From Gnetum montanum (taxonomy: Eukaryota > Streptophyta > Gnetopsida > Gnetales > Gnetaceae), in NCBI GenBank assembly GCA_015680685.1, contig MNCI01009214.1:65344-129343 (forward strand): DNA of 64,000 nucleotides, written 5' to 3'. The position numbers were made by a program, and so were the translations under genes. Shown piece after piece: positions 24,861 to 37,018 of this stretch. Below the pieces are notes generated by a model that did no database searches, was not told the origin of the DNA, and was given only the letters and a program-made list of their open reading frames with translations. Position 1 is the first letter of the stretch. The number at the start of each line of letters is the position of its first letter.

Positions 24861-25162
24861 CTAGAATAGAGAATTTTCCTTGAAGCATAATAATAATTTA
24901 GTATCTTCAGTTTCCATTTCAGTAAACATTCCTGATAGGTACCTTAAGCTGGTAAATGGGTTAGCAGTAGGTGATTGAGCTTAATCTCTATGGTGGTTGT
25001 CACTACCCATAACTGCTGATGATGATTGTAACTACTCTGAAGTCCCTATAAAAAGAGCTTCAAATGTAGAATAAAAAAGAGGGGGAGGGGGAGGGGATGT
25101 GGCAGGGGTGGGGGTGTGTGTGTGTTGGGGCGGTGGGAATAAGAAAAAGAGAGGGGGGGGGG

Positions 25163-25356
25163 NNNNNNNNNNNNNNNNNNNNNNNNNNNNNNNNNNNNNN
25201 NNNNNNNNNNNNNNNNNNNNNNNNNNNNNNNNNNNNNNNNNNNNNNNNNNNNNNNNNNNNNNNNNNNNNNNNNNNNNNNNNNNNNNNNNNNNNNNNNNNN
25301 NNNNNNNNNNNNNNNNNNNNNNNNNNNNNNNNNNNNNNNNNNNNNNNNNNNNNNNN
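25163..25356. other. Assembly gap (194 N)
   Basis: The gap is preceded by a G-rich purine tract (25079-25162) and followed by 83 consecutive G at 25357-25439. The open frames reported across it on the + strand encode only unknown residues and poly-Gly and are not genes. Confidence 0.95.

Positions 25357-25439
<83 letters not shown>
25357..25439. repeat. Uninterrupted 83-base poly-G run
   Basis: A perfect homopolymer next to a gap. Long pure G runs are a common base-calling or gap-filling artefact, so it should not be taken as genomic without checking. The G-rich tract on the other side of the gap (gggggagggggaggggatg) does suggest that a real G-rich low-complexity sequence caused the gap. 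Confidence 0.9.
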
Positions 25440-25440
<1 letters not shown>

Positions 25441-26559
25441 GTGGTGGATGTTGTGGGGTATTTGGGAAGGTGGGAAGAGGAATTAGTGGGAGATCAAGAA
25501 GAAAAATATTGAAGATTGTAAGATGGCTTGCTAATTCATCAATTCAACTACTTTTTTTAATCCTATGAGTTCTTTTATTTCCATTAGCTAATGGTTTAGA
25601 TAGTATTGTGCTTAGCATTTAATTTTAGGATTTTCTAGATTTCTCTTATAGCTTTATGTTAGTGCAATTCTAGACTTCTATTTTGGTTGTCATATAAGAG
25701 TTTATGTTGTATTTGAAAAGCATCTTGAGCAATTTAATAGTGATGTGTTTATGAAATTGCTTGTTTGAGTCTAGAGAATCTACAAATCTTCAATACTTTG
25801 ACTTGCTTGAAATAGCTTCATTTTCTTAAAAAGTTTATTGCCTTAGAATTTATCCTTGAAATTTTAAAATTTTTTCTAGATAGCTCTATTGTTTGCAATT
25901 CATGATAGCTATTAACTAGCTAAACAAAATCTTGTACTTTGTCATTTACAAAGCATTTTGGTAGTTTAATAAGAGTGTCTTTTATGAAATTTCTTATTGG
26001 GCTTAGAGGGTTTGAACAATTTGTAATATTTAAATTGAATTTGAATAGCTTTATTGTGAAATGTTTCATCATGTTTGATTTATCTTTGCTAAATGTTTGA
26101 GATTTACAAAAATATGATTTTCTTTCTTTTCTTTTTCTAAATCCTTTGAATATCACTCTATTTCTAGTTTTCTTATTGAACTTTCTCTTTGGGGGAAATT
26201 AGAAGTAGATTATGGTAGAATTTTAAGCATTTTTGTGAAATTTTATTTATTTCAAGTAGTGTACTATATGGGCTATATAGACTAAGTGACTTGACAAAAT
26301 AGGAATCTTTTATGACTCACAATGTTTGACAAGGTTAGCTAAATTTTTGTTGCAATATCTAGTTACATTTTCATACACAAACCCCACCATTTCAACAATC
26401 ATAGTAGCAACTACACATTCATGCTTAGTTCACTCTATAACCACTGAGTTTATTTAGAGGTATCTAGACCATGGTGTTATTAGAGACTAGCAAGAACCTA
26501 AACTCTATTTGAAGGAATACCTTCGTTTCCAATGATCTCAATAATGAGACTAAAGGCCA
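25440..26559. other. AT-rich DNA, no gene recognised
   Basis: Only short frames. From about 25560 to 26160 there is a loose recurrence of words such as cttgaaatttt and gtttaatagtg(a)tg but no clear unit. Confidence 0.45.
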
Positions 26560-28460
26560 AACATTGGCCATCCCAAATAATGACCAATAGGATCATCTTT
26601 AGTTGCTAATGTTGGGTCTCTAGCTATCTCAAAAAGATGAACATTCCTCTTATGAGCATCCTTGGATAATTTCTTATGTTGAATATAGTTATCTTTAAGC
26701 AATTTTTCTAAAAGCTTAGAGGATTTCATAGGTAACTTTGTATATTTGGTCTTATCCTTGTGCTCAAAGTTAGGTCTTGGTTGGTTGGGAGCATATGAAA
26801 TAGATGGTTTAGATGGATTAGAAGATATGTTGCATGATGGTGATCTTCATCTTTTTGATTTTTTTGGCTCTTTTGTTATTGTAGCCATGGTTGTTTGCAC
26901 TTTTTTGGTCTTATCCTTGATCTTCGTAGTATATTGGTTTTTTGTAGGCCACATAGGTTAGATTGTTTCAAGCCTTAGAAACCTCTTTAATGTTCATAAT
27001 TTGTGAAAAGGCTTGGCTCAGTAATTGGGATTCTAAATAGCAAAGCTTTGACTTGATGAATTCATTGAGTCCTCCCTTGAAGATGACTAAGAGGTGGATC
27101 TCAAAGATGAGATCAGGAATCTTGTTGAGTGTTGCATTCCATGTCTAAATCAATCTCTAGATTAGTTTAAGTGATCCCTACCTCACTTTCATAAGTTAAT
27201 CCAATGTCATATTAGGCTTTAGGTTGTATTTGAAGTGGGTGACAAATCAAGTTATCAAGGGAGGTTATGAAACTTCTAGGTAAGGTTCGATACCAATCCA
27301 AAGCCTTTCCTTTTAGCGACATTGGGAAAATTCGTAGTATTATATGAGATCACACTTGCAATAGGAGGCACTTAGAACATAAGGTGATAAGATGTGTATT
27401 AAATTCTCCTTCACCATTATATTTGGTAAAGTTTGGAGGCATGCCCATGGGTAAGGTTATTTGAGGAATGGTAGAACTTATGGGATCATCTTGGTAGAAG
27501 TCCATGACCTTTACTATTTGTGTTGTACTAGTTTTGATTTTCATAACTTTTTAGTAAGATCTTGGAATTAAAAGAATTAATCCAAGCCTTTGGAGCTTCT
27601 CAAAACTATACTTGTGCTTCTTGAATGGTTGGCAATTGTGAAACAAACAACAATATGGATTGGAATGGTCTTGTAACTATCGTTGTAGGAGGATTAAATA
27701 TGGGAAATGATGTTTATACAAGAACATGTGGAATAAAGAAGGTGTTGGAGATAAATGGATTATGTGATATGGATGGAATTTGCATTCTAAGAGAAGGACC
27801 AACTGAAATAGTAAAAGGTTGAGGCCTGAAGGGAATTATTTGTGGATGTTAAGGCATAGTAGCGAAAGGTGCCAAGTGAATAATAAAGTAAACAAGGAAG
27901 TAGGTTACAAAATTGAGTTTTTGGAGGTCACAGGGGGGTTTGGTTATCTACCAAAGTGAAAGATATAGAGCTAAACATGGTTACCTCTAGAATAGAGCAT
28001 TTCAAAAGCTCTGCTAAGAATGAATCTAGTTTGTACTTAGCTCTAAACTTGTCATGATCCTTTGGGTGAGATCCTGAACTAGCCTTTTTATTCACTTCAT
28101 TGTCCTCATTTACACTTATCAATTGCACCAATAGGTGTATTTAGAATTTGGATAACTCAATATGGTCATATGGTAAAGGAATGCATTCATTCCCATTCTT
28201 GTGAATCAAATTATAGTGATGCTCAGAGTCAAATTTCTTATGTGCGATGCATAAGCCTAGTTGGATTTTTATGCATATAAAGTTGTAGTATTGTTTATCA
28301 ATGTTTACATGCACTGGGCTAAGTCTTAACTACCTAAGAAAGTTTCTAAGCTCTAATATGGTTGGGTCCTTAGTGTCATATACATGAGTGGAAGCCTAGT
28401 TCATGGCCATGGCAACAATGTTGTATGATAGAGTGGTTGATGCAAAAGACATAAAATATA
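26560..28460 (-). pseudogene. Tat gag relic (N-terminal and middle part)
   Basis: Reading the minus strand from 28460 down, the sequence parallels the Tat gag at 49619-47500 block by block: an N-terminal segment near 28200-28300; MDFYQDDPISS ... FTKYNGEGEFNTHLITL at 27544-27350 (compare MDFYQDDLISP ... FTKYNGEGDPNAHLVTF); FVTHFKYNLKPNMTLD near 27210; TWNATLN near 27140; and FEHKDKTKYTKLPMKSSKLLEKLL near 26700. It ends within the segment RDPTLATKDDPI near 26580. The relic at 16565-14930 begins at the same point of gag, so the two may be halves of one element split by a 10-kb insertion that also contains copy 2. Confidence 0.75.
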
Positions 28461-28519
28461 GAAGACGAATTAATTGGTCAAGTGTGACAAGGTTTTAAAG
28501 GTTTCAAGCATTCTAGACA

Positions 28520-28850
28520 ACCTATAAGCTTGTAGCATATAAGGCTCATAGTGTATGAAGTTCTAGCATATACAGCTCATAATATGTAAGGCTTATAACA
28601 TGTAAATCCCACAAACATGTGAGATTGTGATGTGTGAAGCTACAACATGTAAGACTTCATGGCATGTGAGGCTAAAGCATGTAAGACTCACAATGTATGA
28701 GACTTATAGTGTGTAAAGTCCATAGCATGTGAGATTACAACATGAGGTTGTAGTAGATGAAGCTATAGCTTGTAAGAGCTAGTGTGTATTAAAGCTATAG
28801 CATGTGAAGTTATAGCATGTGGAATGTAGCATATGAGGAAAATTAGGTTT
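28520..28850. repeat. Short tandem-like repeat of TAGCATGTGAGGCT
   Basis: About 20 variants of tagcatgtgaggct or cataacatgtaagact at 15-20 bp spacing over 330 bp. Same word family as 10580-12410. It lies just upstream of the gag relic, where a 5' LTR or leader would be expected. Confidence 0.65.
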
Positions 28851-28879
28851 AAACCTTAGTAATAGAAATAGGTAAAATA

Positions 28880-30998
28880 ACACACACTCTAACTATAACA
28901 ATGATTTTTAAAAAATTTTGTCTAGCATATTTGACAAGGCTAAAGAAAATGTAAGCCAACTTTAGCTTATGAAAAAGGAGAAAATTGCAAACTATAAACA
29001 TAGGAAATGAAGGAAGCAATGTGCACTACAACTGAAAAGACAATGTAGGGAACTAGGATAGCACTACACATTGCAATTGTAAAAGTAGTAAAAAATAAAA
29101 TTGTTTTAATTCTTTTGCAAGAGTTGAAGCAATACTAGCTATAGTATCATACACTAGGATTACAAGAAACCCCAAAATAATTGCTATTTGATCAAATATG
29201 CTTGCACACCAAGGCAAAAATAGGCAAATAATTTTTACAAATAGGTTTTTTAGTGAAGAAGTTAGGCAAAGGTCCTCCTTCTAACACTAAAAATTGTAGT
29301 AGCTAAAAAATTTGATACTAGAACATGAAAAGTTCAATGTGAAACAATTTTAACTCCAAGATTTATAGGCCTCAAAAGGATTTGGAGCACCTTAAAAGAT
29401 CTTGTCGATTGCTTAAGAACTTAAATAATTAGTTACTGAGTGTAATAAACGAAAACAAACTAAAGCCTATGAAATGAGGATTTAGTAGTGGATTGAGAAC
29501 AGAGAAGAATGTATGCAATGTGCACACAAGATGGCTAAAACAACTACAAAACTCTGTATTAAATACTATAAAATATTATAAATAAATAGGTTCAGAGAGT
29601 ATAAATTTGTGAGCTTTAAAATCCCAAAAATTCAAAAATGATTATGAAACCTAGTGTAGGAGGCAAGGTGTGTTTTGCATTGGTCTACTAATGGATCTAC
29701 ACTACATTAAATGTTGTTGAAAAGGCTACAAAAGGCTATGGAATTTGCACTAATTGCTCTATCCATTACTAAAACTAGAGCTCCATTTTTGCTAGAAAAT
29801 GTTTTTTTTCTATGTGTCAAAAAGATCTACCAAAAACTCTGTCCAAAAAGATCTTCAAAACTACATAGAATTTGGTATAAATAGGCCTTGAATTTGTTGT
29901 GATGACATCTGTTATAGTTCCATATGATTTTTGGAGCATTAAAAAAAGTTTTTGGACCATTTTTAAGGCTAACAAGTGTAGTGTATGGATCACTAGCGTT
30001 TCTGGCTTTTTTAGTCATGTTTTAAGAGTTTATGGGGTTTAATTTCATGGCCCAAATTGTAGTGTTTGTGCCATTAGTGTTTTTGACTTTTGCTACCAAA
30101 TTTGATAGCATTTTTAGATTTTTGGCCTCCACATGCTACCATAAATAAAATTGAGAAATAGGAAGATTGTAAATTTCACTTTACATATTAAAAATGATCT
30201 AATATTTTGCCAAAATAAGGCCATTGATTAGGATTTTTGATGGGAAAAAAAGGTAATTATTTTTGCCTTTGAATTCCTACCAAATTACATTGCAAATTTT
30301 GGTTACGAAGCTTCTTGTTGGCCACATGAAATTTTTGAAGGTGTTTCACTAATCCAATAATTAATTTTAGAAATTATAACTAAGAATAATAAGATGTGGG
30401 ATTCCATTAATGAAAAATTTGTGTCTACAATAAAAATCATGAAGGAGCATAATGAGAAAAAAATGTAGCAACAACAAGGTAAGAAAATGATAAGAAAAAA
30501 AAGAAAGGAAATAAATGAGAAATGTATAGGAAAGAAGAAAAGCTAGTTGTAGTAGAAGAAATTTCTTATTCTAAATCTAATGGGGATGTTGGTTGTGACA
30601 TTCACTAGTATAAACATCAAAATAGTACATGTCTAGTTATGTCACACATGATTGCATTGATGTAAGAATTAGGAGCTTATACTTTAATTTCAAATTTATT
30701 AAAAAATAAATGTCTACGAGGCTTTTGTATCCACTAGATAAATATAAGCAATAGTACCAAGCATAGTGAGCATGTAGATGGATGATGAAGCTAGAAGCTC
30801 GAAATATAAGACTATAAAATGTTCTTATTTTAGGATATTTTCCAAGCCTATGAATAACACTAGTAGAATCATTAGCCCATCTTAATGAAAAGGGAACCTA
30901 TAGGTGGAAAATACAACTAAACTTTAGGTGCCTTCTTATAGTCAATAGTAGAAGACAATAACACTGGTTAACACTGAGTTAACTGTTAAAATAGATAT
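28880..30998. other. AT-rich DNA up to the copia element, no gene recognised
   Basis: May include the decayed 5' LTR of the Tat relic. A tataaatagg word occurs at 29876-29885 on the + strand, which is the wrong strand for that element. Nothing else is supported. Confidence 0.4.
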
Positions 30999-31490
30999 TA
31001 AAATTCAAAAACTTAGAAGGGTGGTTGAATAAGTTCTACCAAATTAGACCCAATTTTTGCACACAGATGTACATGATTTCCCAACTTGGGTACATTCACA
31101 CATCAAGGGTAGAGTCCTTGAACACATTTGAACTTTGTTTCTCAAAAAATGTGATTTCAAGGATACCATAACCTTTACAAAGCATGAGCTCCACTAGGGG
31201 TATTTTCTTTCATAAACACACCTAACTCCTCAAGGTCCCAACAAGCTCAAAAGATGCCTTCTCTTAAGAAGCACATCAATCCCTCAAAGCTTACAATTGA
31301 AAAAAAGAAAGATCAAGGAGAGAATGTACTAGAACTCTAGATTACTTGCTTTGAGGCTCTTAATAAAAACTAATAAATGATAAGGAATTCAAGAACTAAT
31401 AATTCATAAGATGTATATAATGATAGATCTCAATCACATGTACTATGCTTCCTTTTCCCAAAAATATATCATATTCTTTTATAGCCTTAT
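30999..31490 (-). repeat. 3' LTR of the copia element, left piece
   Basis: Matches 61371-61880 by eye, starting near aaacttagaagggtgg (compare gaacctagaagggagg). A minus-strand TATA-like CTATAAAAG lies at 31476-31484. The match breaks at 31490 where copy 3 begins and resumes at 56048. Confidence 0.85.
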
Positions 31491-32392
31491 TGATGAGTAG
31501 TAGGTACCCTACATCCAACCATACGAATCAAAATTGTTCATGCATGATCTAGTCAAATTCCATGGATGGGACTAGTTGTGGAATCTAGATTATTAAACAT
31601 TGATTTTGAGATGCTATTTTCCCCTTTGGACTAGTGGTAGCTTTGTCATGTATGGTTTAGTTCAAAGTAAGGCATATGATAATTTATGTTGTTAGGCTCA
31701 TTTTACTTCTAGTGATAAACATAATTTGGAATGAAATTTAATTCTAAGTCTAATTAATGACATTAATGTACATCTACTCTAGCCTAGAGCGATGAGCATC
31801 TAGTCTTGGCTTACTGTACATGTCTTGGGCTCATATAACTATTAATAGTTTACTAAGTGTTATGATACTAGGTAAACTAAGTAATAACACTACTAGGATT
31901 ACCAAATGATTAAACTTAAATGCTTGAGACTAGTCATACTCATTTCATTTTAGTAATGAATAAGTAAAGTAAAATACTTGAAAATGTAAATGATTAAACT
32001 AAGAAAATAGTAAAAACTCTGCTAAGTAAAATAATAAAACTCAGTGAATGCTACAATGATGAAAAGAAATCTCGATCTTTATTTCTAGTCATGAACTATG
32101 GTCAAGTACACTTCACTCAAATAAGGATTTTGTACAACTGCTCAACACCACACCACACTATGGGCATTGACTCTACCACTAAAACTACAAAATGAAACTA
32201 CAAGAATCTACCTAAGGATGGAATGGAAAATCTATTGAATTGCATGCCCAAGTGTCGTATTTATAGGAATACACACATCCTAAGACATCATATCAATGAT
32301 GACATATCAAGTATTGTGACATCATATCAATGACATTGCTGATACAACATCATTGCTATGATGTCGTATTATGTTAAAATTTGACTTCATCA
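31491..32392 (-). repeat. 3' LTR of copy 3
   Basis: 902 bp. The TATA box is at 32258-32265 (minus strand). The promoter-proximal cluster consists of GATGTCAT/ATGACATC words (for example atgatgtcgtatt, gacatcatatcaatgatgacat) in place of the GATATC/CGCG words of copies 1 and 2. The polypurine tract TGTGGGGGTA abuts it at 32393-32402. Confidence 0.85.
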
Positions 32393-32595
32393 TACCCCCA
32401 CAACTAACTAAAAACTCATCCTCAAGTTTTAAAAAAATGAGGATAGAGTTCCTTACAAAATTGAGAGGTAGATTTGACTATACATGATTGATGGATTATT
32501 TACATAACTTAGAATGCTTTAGTGGTATGTACAAAATGACACAGTTACATGATAAACAAAAATAAAATTTGAAGTATCACAATGTAGTTCATATT

Positions 32596-32916
32596 CTAGG
32601 TGGTGGTGGCTCTTCCATCAAGTGCTTCCCTTTGTTGTCAGGCTTCTAGAAGTGATATTTGTTCAAGAACACCTCAAGTTTCTCCTCCTTTGCCCTTGTA
32701 TTCTTTTCCATATACTCTCTCTACTAAGTATGACACAAAGACTCCCTCAATTTTAATTCTTGTATTAGCCAATTTTTTTACTAAAATTGGTACATTTCTT
32801 CTAGATACCATTCTTCACTATTGGTTAGTGTAGGCCATAAAGGAGATGCTTGAAGTTGTGTCTTTACAACTTTTGTGTTGTAAAGGACCTCCTTCTGGTG
32901 GTTTTTCTGGGGCCAT
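32596..32916 (-). pseudogene. ORF2 of copy 3 (shortened)
   Basis: Starts ATGGCCCCAG like copy 2 and ends with a short Thr run before TAG, like the GTT end in copy 2. It has 107 codons against 245 in copy 2, with several in-frame stops, so the middle has been lost or diverged. The shared ends make it a family ORF of unknown function. Confidence 0.45.
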
Positions 32917-35054
32917 CTATAATCAACAAGGGTATGAAATTATTAGAATGTTCACACCAATTCAAAATAGCTTTGTACCTTACTCATAGCCTTGGTTAGA
33001 TCAAGTTATTATCATATTATGATTGTAGAGTTAGAAAAATTTTGCAAAAAAAGGAACCTCTTAGGTGTTATATCTTTTAGTTACTTATGATCTTTTATCG
33101 TTTTCTTACTTATTATGGCCCAAAATAGTTGGTATGGTCTATTAGGAGAATTATCTAAATTTTTCCAACCTTAGTTTGATTGATTAACTTTAATATTCTT
33201 ATTATTTCTTTGTGCTTACCTTTATAGTATCTTTTGAGTGTTAGGAATTTTTGACTCAAATTTTCAAAATTTTCACTTATATTTTGCAATGCACCCACCC
33301 CTACCCCCCAACTAAGTTGAGTGCTCTAGGATCAAAAGAGTTCAAGAATTTTGGAAATTGAATCTACCAAGGTAAAGTTATGGCCTTTAGAAACTACTAT
33401 GCAAGAGCTTTAAGAAAAAAACTGCAAAAACTCTCTTGTTGCAAAATGAGGAACTAAAACATTTCACTAACTCACACACACATATATACTGTTTTTATAT
33501 GCATGACATCATAGATCAAATTTTTCATTTGTTTTTCTTGAAAAGAAAATGAGTCAAATAAAATGTCTAGAAGACATAAAACTTGTCTAGGTCATGGGCC
33601 ATTAATGATGCTCATTTTTCAAAAATTTGGTGTTTAAAGTTCATGAAGAAGGAATCTTAGGTAACAAAAGATTATTGGATGGATAAGAGATGGGTAATGA
33701 ATTTGTGATGTATGGAAAAATTATGAGTTATTATGGGAAGGATTTAGTAGATGCTTTGGAAGGCAAAAGATGATGTGGAATTGCTTGGCAGGTATGAAAT
33801 ACAAGAGTTATACAAGTGGGTCCTCCTCAAAGTAAGCTCCAGCCCTTAGTGCTTTTGTTTAACCATGCCTAAATTGTCCTTAGCATTGAAGGTATTGAAT
33901 GTAAGACATGCTTGTCTCGAAAAACACAAATGTTGATATTGCTAGATTGGGAAAATAATGCTATATTATACAAAATCATAAGTTATGATTAACTATATAG
34001 TGAGGTGAGATAGAGAATATAAATGATTTTAGATCTTGGAACATGAGGTGTCTTACTATAGGTATAATGAATCCTTGTTTGTTATTGATGGTTAAAGTGA
34101 TCATTAGTCTTTCATTCCAAGATTCAAACCAAGTTCATATCACATTTTAGTAACATCATATTATTTTATCTCTTGGATTTACAACCATAATACTACCACT
34201 ATTGCAAGGCATATTACTACTTGGTGTATTGTCCAAGGGAGGAGTTTATTCATTGCACTTTTTATTTTTTAGATTCCTAAGAAGTCACCTACCTTCAAGC
34301 ATGGGTAACATGTCTTTTCAGTGGCACCCCTAGAAATTTATTCTTGTGCATTTATTTTATTTTTTAACTATGTCAACCTTACCAAAGGACTACCTTCAAT
34401 CATGGGTAACATATCTTTTCAATGACATGTAAGGCAACACTTATTGTAATCTTACTCCAATTTTTTATTAGATCTATGAGGATATAATACAACACATAAT
34501 AGGATAGGACTCATAATAGTAATCCAAAAGAATCCACAAATCCCCTTGATGTCACACCCTTTGCATTCTCGCTTGGTTCTTCACTCTTCTATCCACACAT
34601 AATGATAATAGGTTTATTCTTAGTTTTATTATGTGAAGAATATCATTATGGCCATGGTAAGAACCTCTTATTATTGGAATGGGTGGATGGATGTTGTGGT
34701 CTCATTGTATAGATAATCAGTCCCTTATGATTGATAGTATAGAGAAATCCTCACCTTATTGGGACTACATCTTGTCTTATTTGATGTGTTTTATTGGAAA
34801 GTTAATAGCAATATGTACAAGTAAGAATAATAGCAAAGTATAGAAAAAATTGTCAAAGATATCAAGAATTGCAAAGATAGTAAGAATGAAAGATTATCAA
34901 AGAATTAGAAGGTATCAAAGAATATCAAAAATTTTAAAAATGAAAAAGTATAAAAGAATAGGAAGATATTAAAGAATGTACAAAAGTATTAAGAAAAGAA
35001 AAAGGTATAACAAAAATTTATAAACAACAAAAAAGTAGATAACAAAAAAATTAA
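32917..35054 (-). other. Spacer of copy 3
   Basis: No coding frame is supported. Contains the conserved G-rich block (about 33818-33845) and a tract of degenerate aaagtatcaaagaat repeats at 34800-35050. Confidence 0.5.
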
Positions 35055-35699
35055 AAAGCACTTATTAATTTCTAAGTCAAGATAAGGCCTCTCCCCATGA
35101 TTGAACTCATGGGTGAGCATTTGGAAAATTCACTTTATATTCCCTAGATCATACACTCTAGGTTGCTCACTTACCATCCTTAGTGATTTAGTTTTTTTGT
35201 TATTGTCCTAGGTAATCTTGATGATAATAGAATCTTGATCGTCTAAGTTCTTATTTCCTTGACTTGTTGGTGTATGATTATCGTTTAATATTTCCATTTA
35301 TGAGCTCTTAGTTGGGATCATTTCCTTAAAATAGAAGTTAATAAGTGATTTAGATTATTCCATGCATATTTTAAATGATTTTATGTTCTTAACTTTTTCC
35401 CACTCGGTGTCTTTTGGTTTAGTGGCCCATGCTTCTATTTGTCCATACAATTTTTTTTCACATCTATTGTGGTTTTGTATAGGGATTATGTTAATATTTT
35501 AAGCTTTCAACACAAAAATACACCCTTTATCATTATTAGTAATGCATAGAATTTTCTGTCTTTCCACAATGATATATTCATCTTTTACAGCTTGCATTGG
35601 AGTGGTAATGGATGTTGGCTCTTGCATAGGATTGAGAGACATTGTTTTGGTGAGGAAGGATGTTACACTAGGCTAGCCTTGTGCTAGTTTTGATGAGCC
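35055..35699 (-). pseudogene. gag C-terminal part of copy 3, with a segment absent from copy 2
   Basis: Continuing gag on the far side of the Tat insertion, the minus strand reads SSKLAQG...PS (compare SSHSAQ...PLS in copy 2), then an about 110-residue segment with folded-protein character (EYIIVERQKILCITNNDKG, then KKLYGQIEAWATKPKDTEWE, then LINFYFKEMIP) and a tail ending near 35055, with about five in-frame stops. Copy 2 instead has a low-complexity Pro/His/Asn tail. I do not recognise the extra segment. Confidence 0.45.
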
Positions 35700-36408
35700 A
35701 GTAGTGTAATGACGGAAAACGTCGGCAGCTGGAAAATACCAACCAAATCCTGTGTACAAAGTTTTAGCCACGGATCTGTGCGAGGGCTATGCTGGAAAAA
35801 CGAATCTGCGGTGCCCTGAACGGTCTTGTTGATCAGACAGGGACTTACTAATCCGTAAACCGATGAATATTTCGTGAAAAACGATTTGATTCGAGGAATC
35901 GTAAAACGAGGGGAAAACTATGTAGATGGGTTGCAACGGTGATAACGCTAAATACGATAAAAGGAGGTTGACATAAGAGAAGCACGTAGTTTCAAGATCT
36001 GCGCTTTGACTTGCAAAAATGTATATTTTGTATGAGAAATTACACTGGGGAATCCCCGATTACTGGATGTGAAGCAAGCACAAAACAACAAGCAAAACGG
36101 CCCAAACAGAAGTCCGAACAGAAGTCCGATCTACCTCGTGGGCTAAAGCCGAGATACAAGGAAGGCCAAGCTCTGATGTCTACCAATCAACTGTTTCTGA
36201 CCAATAGAGTCTTCCCAGCAGAACGCTTACTCCTGTCGCCAGTGCTCAAAGCGAACTGTGCTCTGTTTCTGTTGTAGGGTGATACTGTCAACAATTGCCA
36301 AAGCGCTGCTCTTTGTATCTCTGCTCAAAAAGTGACAAGTGCTCTAGTGCTCAGAAAAATGCCTTTGTTTCTCTGATTTGCCAACCCTTGTATCTTTGTC
36401 AACTGAGG

Positions 36409-36416
36409 TATTTATA
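36409..36416 (-). promoter_or_regulatory. LTR TATA box of the Tat element (LTR A)
   Basis: TATAAATA on the minus strand, about 600 bp into the LTR. Identical boxes are at 50563-50570 (B) and 52305-52312 (C). Confidence 0.65.
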
Positions 36417-36663
36417 GGCCGCGACGCTCCGTGGAAAAGGCGCAACCCTGATGACGTGGGTCCCAGATATTTCGGGTTCCGTTGACATGACCATTTTAAG
36501 TCAGACTGTGACTACGCACAATACGCTCGTTTGCATGTTGTGCGTGTGAAGAGCAGGTACATGTTGAGCGTGTTTCAATTGCTTTCAGGCTATATTACAC
36601 TCATTCGTGTTGTGTTGCGTGTATGAGCGTAATCCGGTATAAAAACAATAGGCTCAAAATTGT

Positions 36664-36933
36664 CTTACGCTCACTACGCAGCTGCGCGTAACGAAGCGTA
36701 AACAATGTCTAATTTACGCTCACTACGCAGCTGCGCGTAACGAAGCGTAAACAATGTCTAGCCTTAGTGATGAAATACGCAATGATACGCACCGCCGCGT
36801 AACGAGCGTAAAGACAAGTTATTCATGCGCCACGAGAAAAAGTGTCGAACTGTTGTGCTTCTCTAGACTCTGCCTTCGACTATTTTGGAGCTTATTACGC
36901 TCATTACGCTGCCGTGCGTAATAGAGCGTAAAC
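36664..36933 (-). repeat. GCGTAA/TTACGC palindromic repeats in LTR A U3
   Basis: Two tandem 50-bp units start TTACGCTCACTACGCAGC at 36664 and 36714; each contains the inverted pairs TTACGC/GCGTAA and a CGCAGCTGCG core. Related palindromes follow at 36776-36812 and 36894-36933. They lie between the LTR start and the TATA box. LTRs B and C have the same arrays at about 50819-51090 and 52560-52830, with scattered CG losses. Confidence 0.8.
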
Positions 36934-37018
36934 TTGTCCTTGAACAAAGCTGATGCGCGCTCTCGCTTGAATTGCGAATCTTTGCCTGAGGCCGACTCGT
37001 AATTTTCACGGTGTTTCA

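Larger units (their letters stand above)
35705..37018 (-). repeat. LTR A, 3' LTR of the Tat element
   Basis: 1,314 bp, sense ends TGAAACACC...GTCATTACA. Aligns with LTRs B and C along its full length. It carries a 12-bp duplication (agaagtccgaac) near 36109-36125 absent from B and C. The small + strand frame at 36011-36277 recurs in B and C only because the LTRs are copies and is not counted as a gene. The TATA box is at 36409-36416. Confidence 0.93.

Noticed and set aside
25097-25512. Two + strand open frames of 129 and 137 codons
   Set aside because: They consist of the N gap and the poly-G run (unknown residues and poly-Gly).
29876-29885. tataaatagg as promoter of the Tat relic
   Set aside because: It is on the + strand while the relic reads on the minus strand.
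36011-36277. ORF repeated in all three Tat LTRs (also 50176-50430 and 51918-52172)
   Set aside because: It is antisense within the LTR and recurs only because the LTRs are copies. No independent sign of coding.
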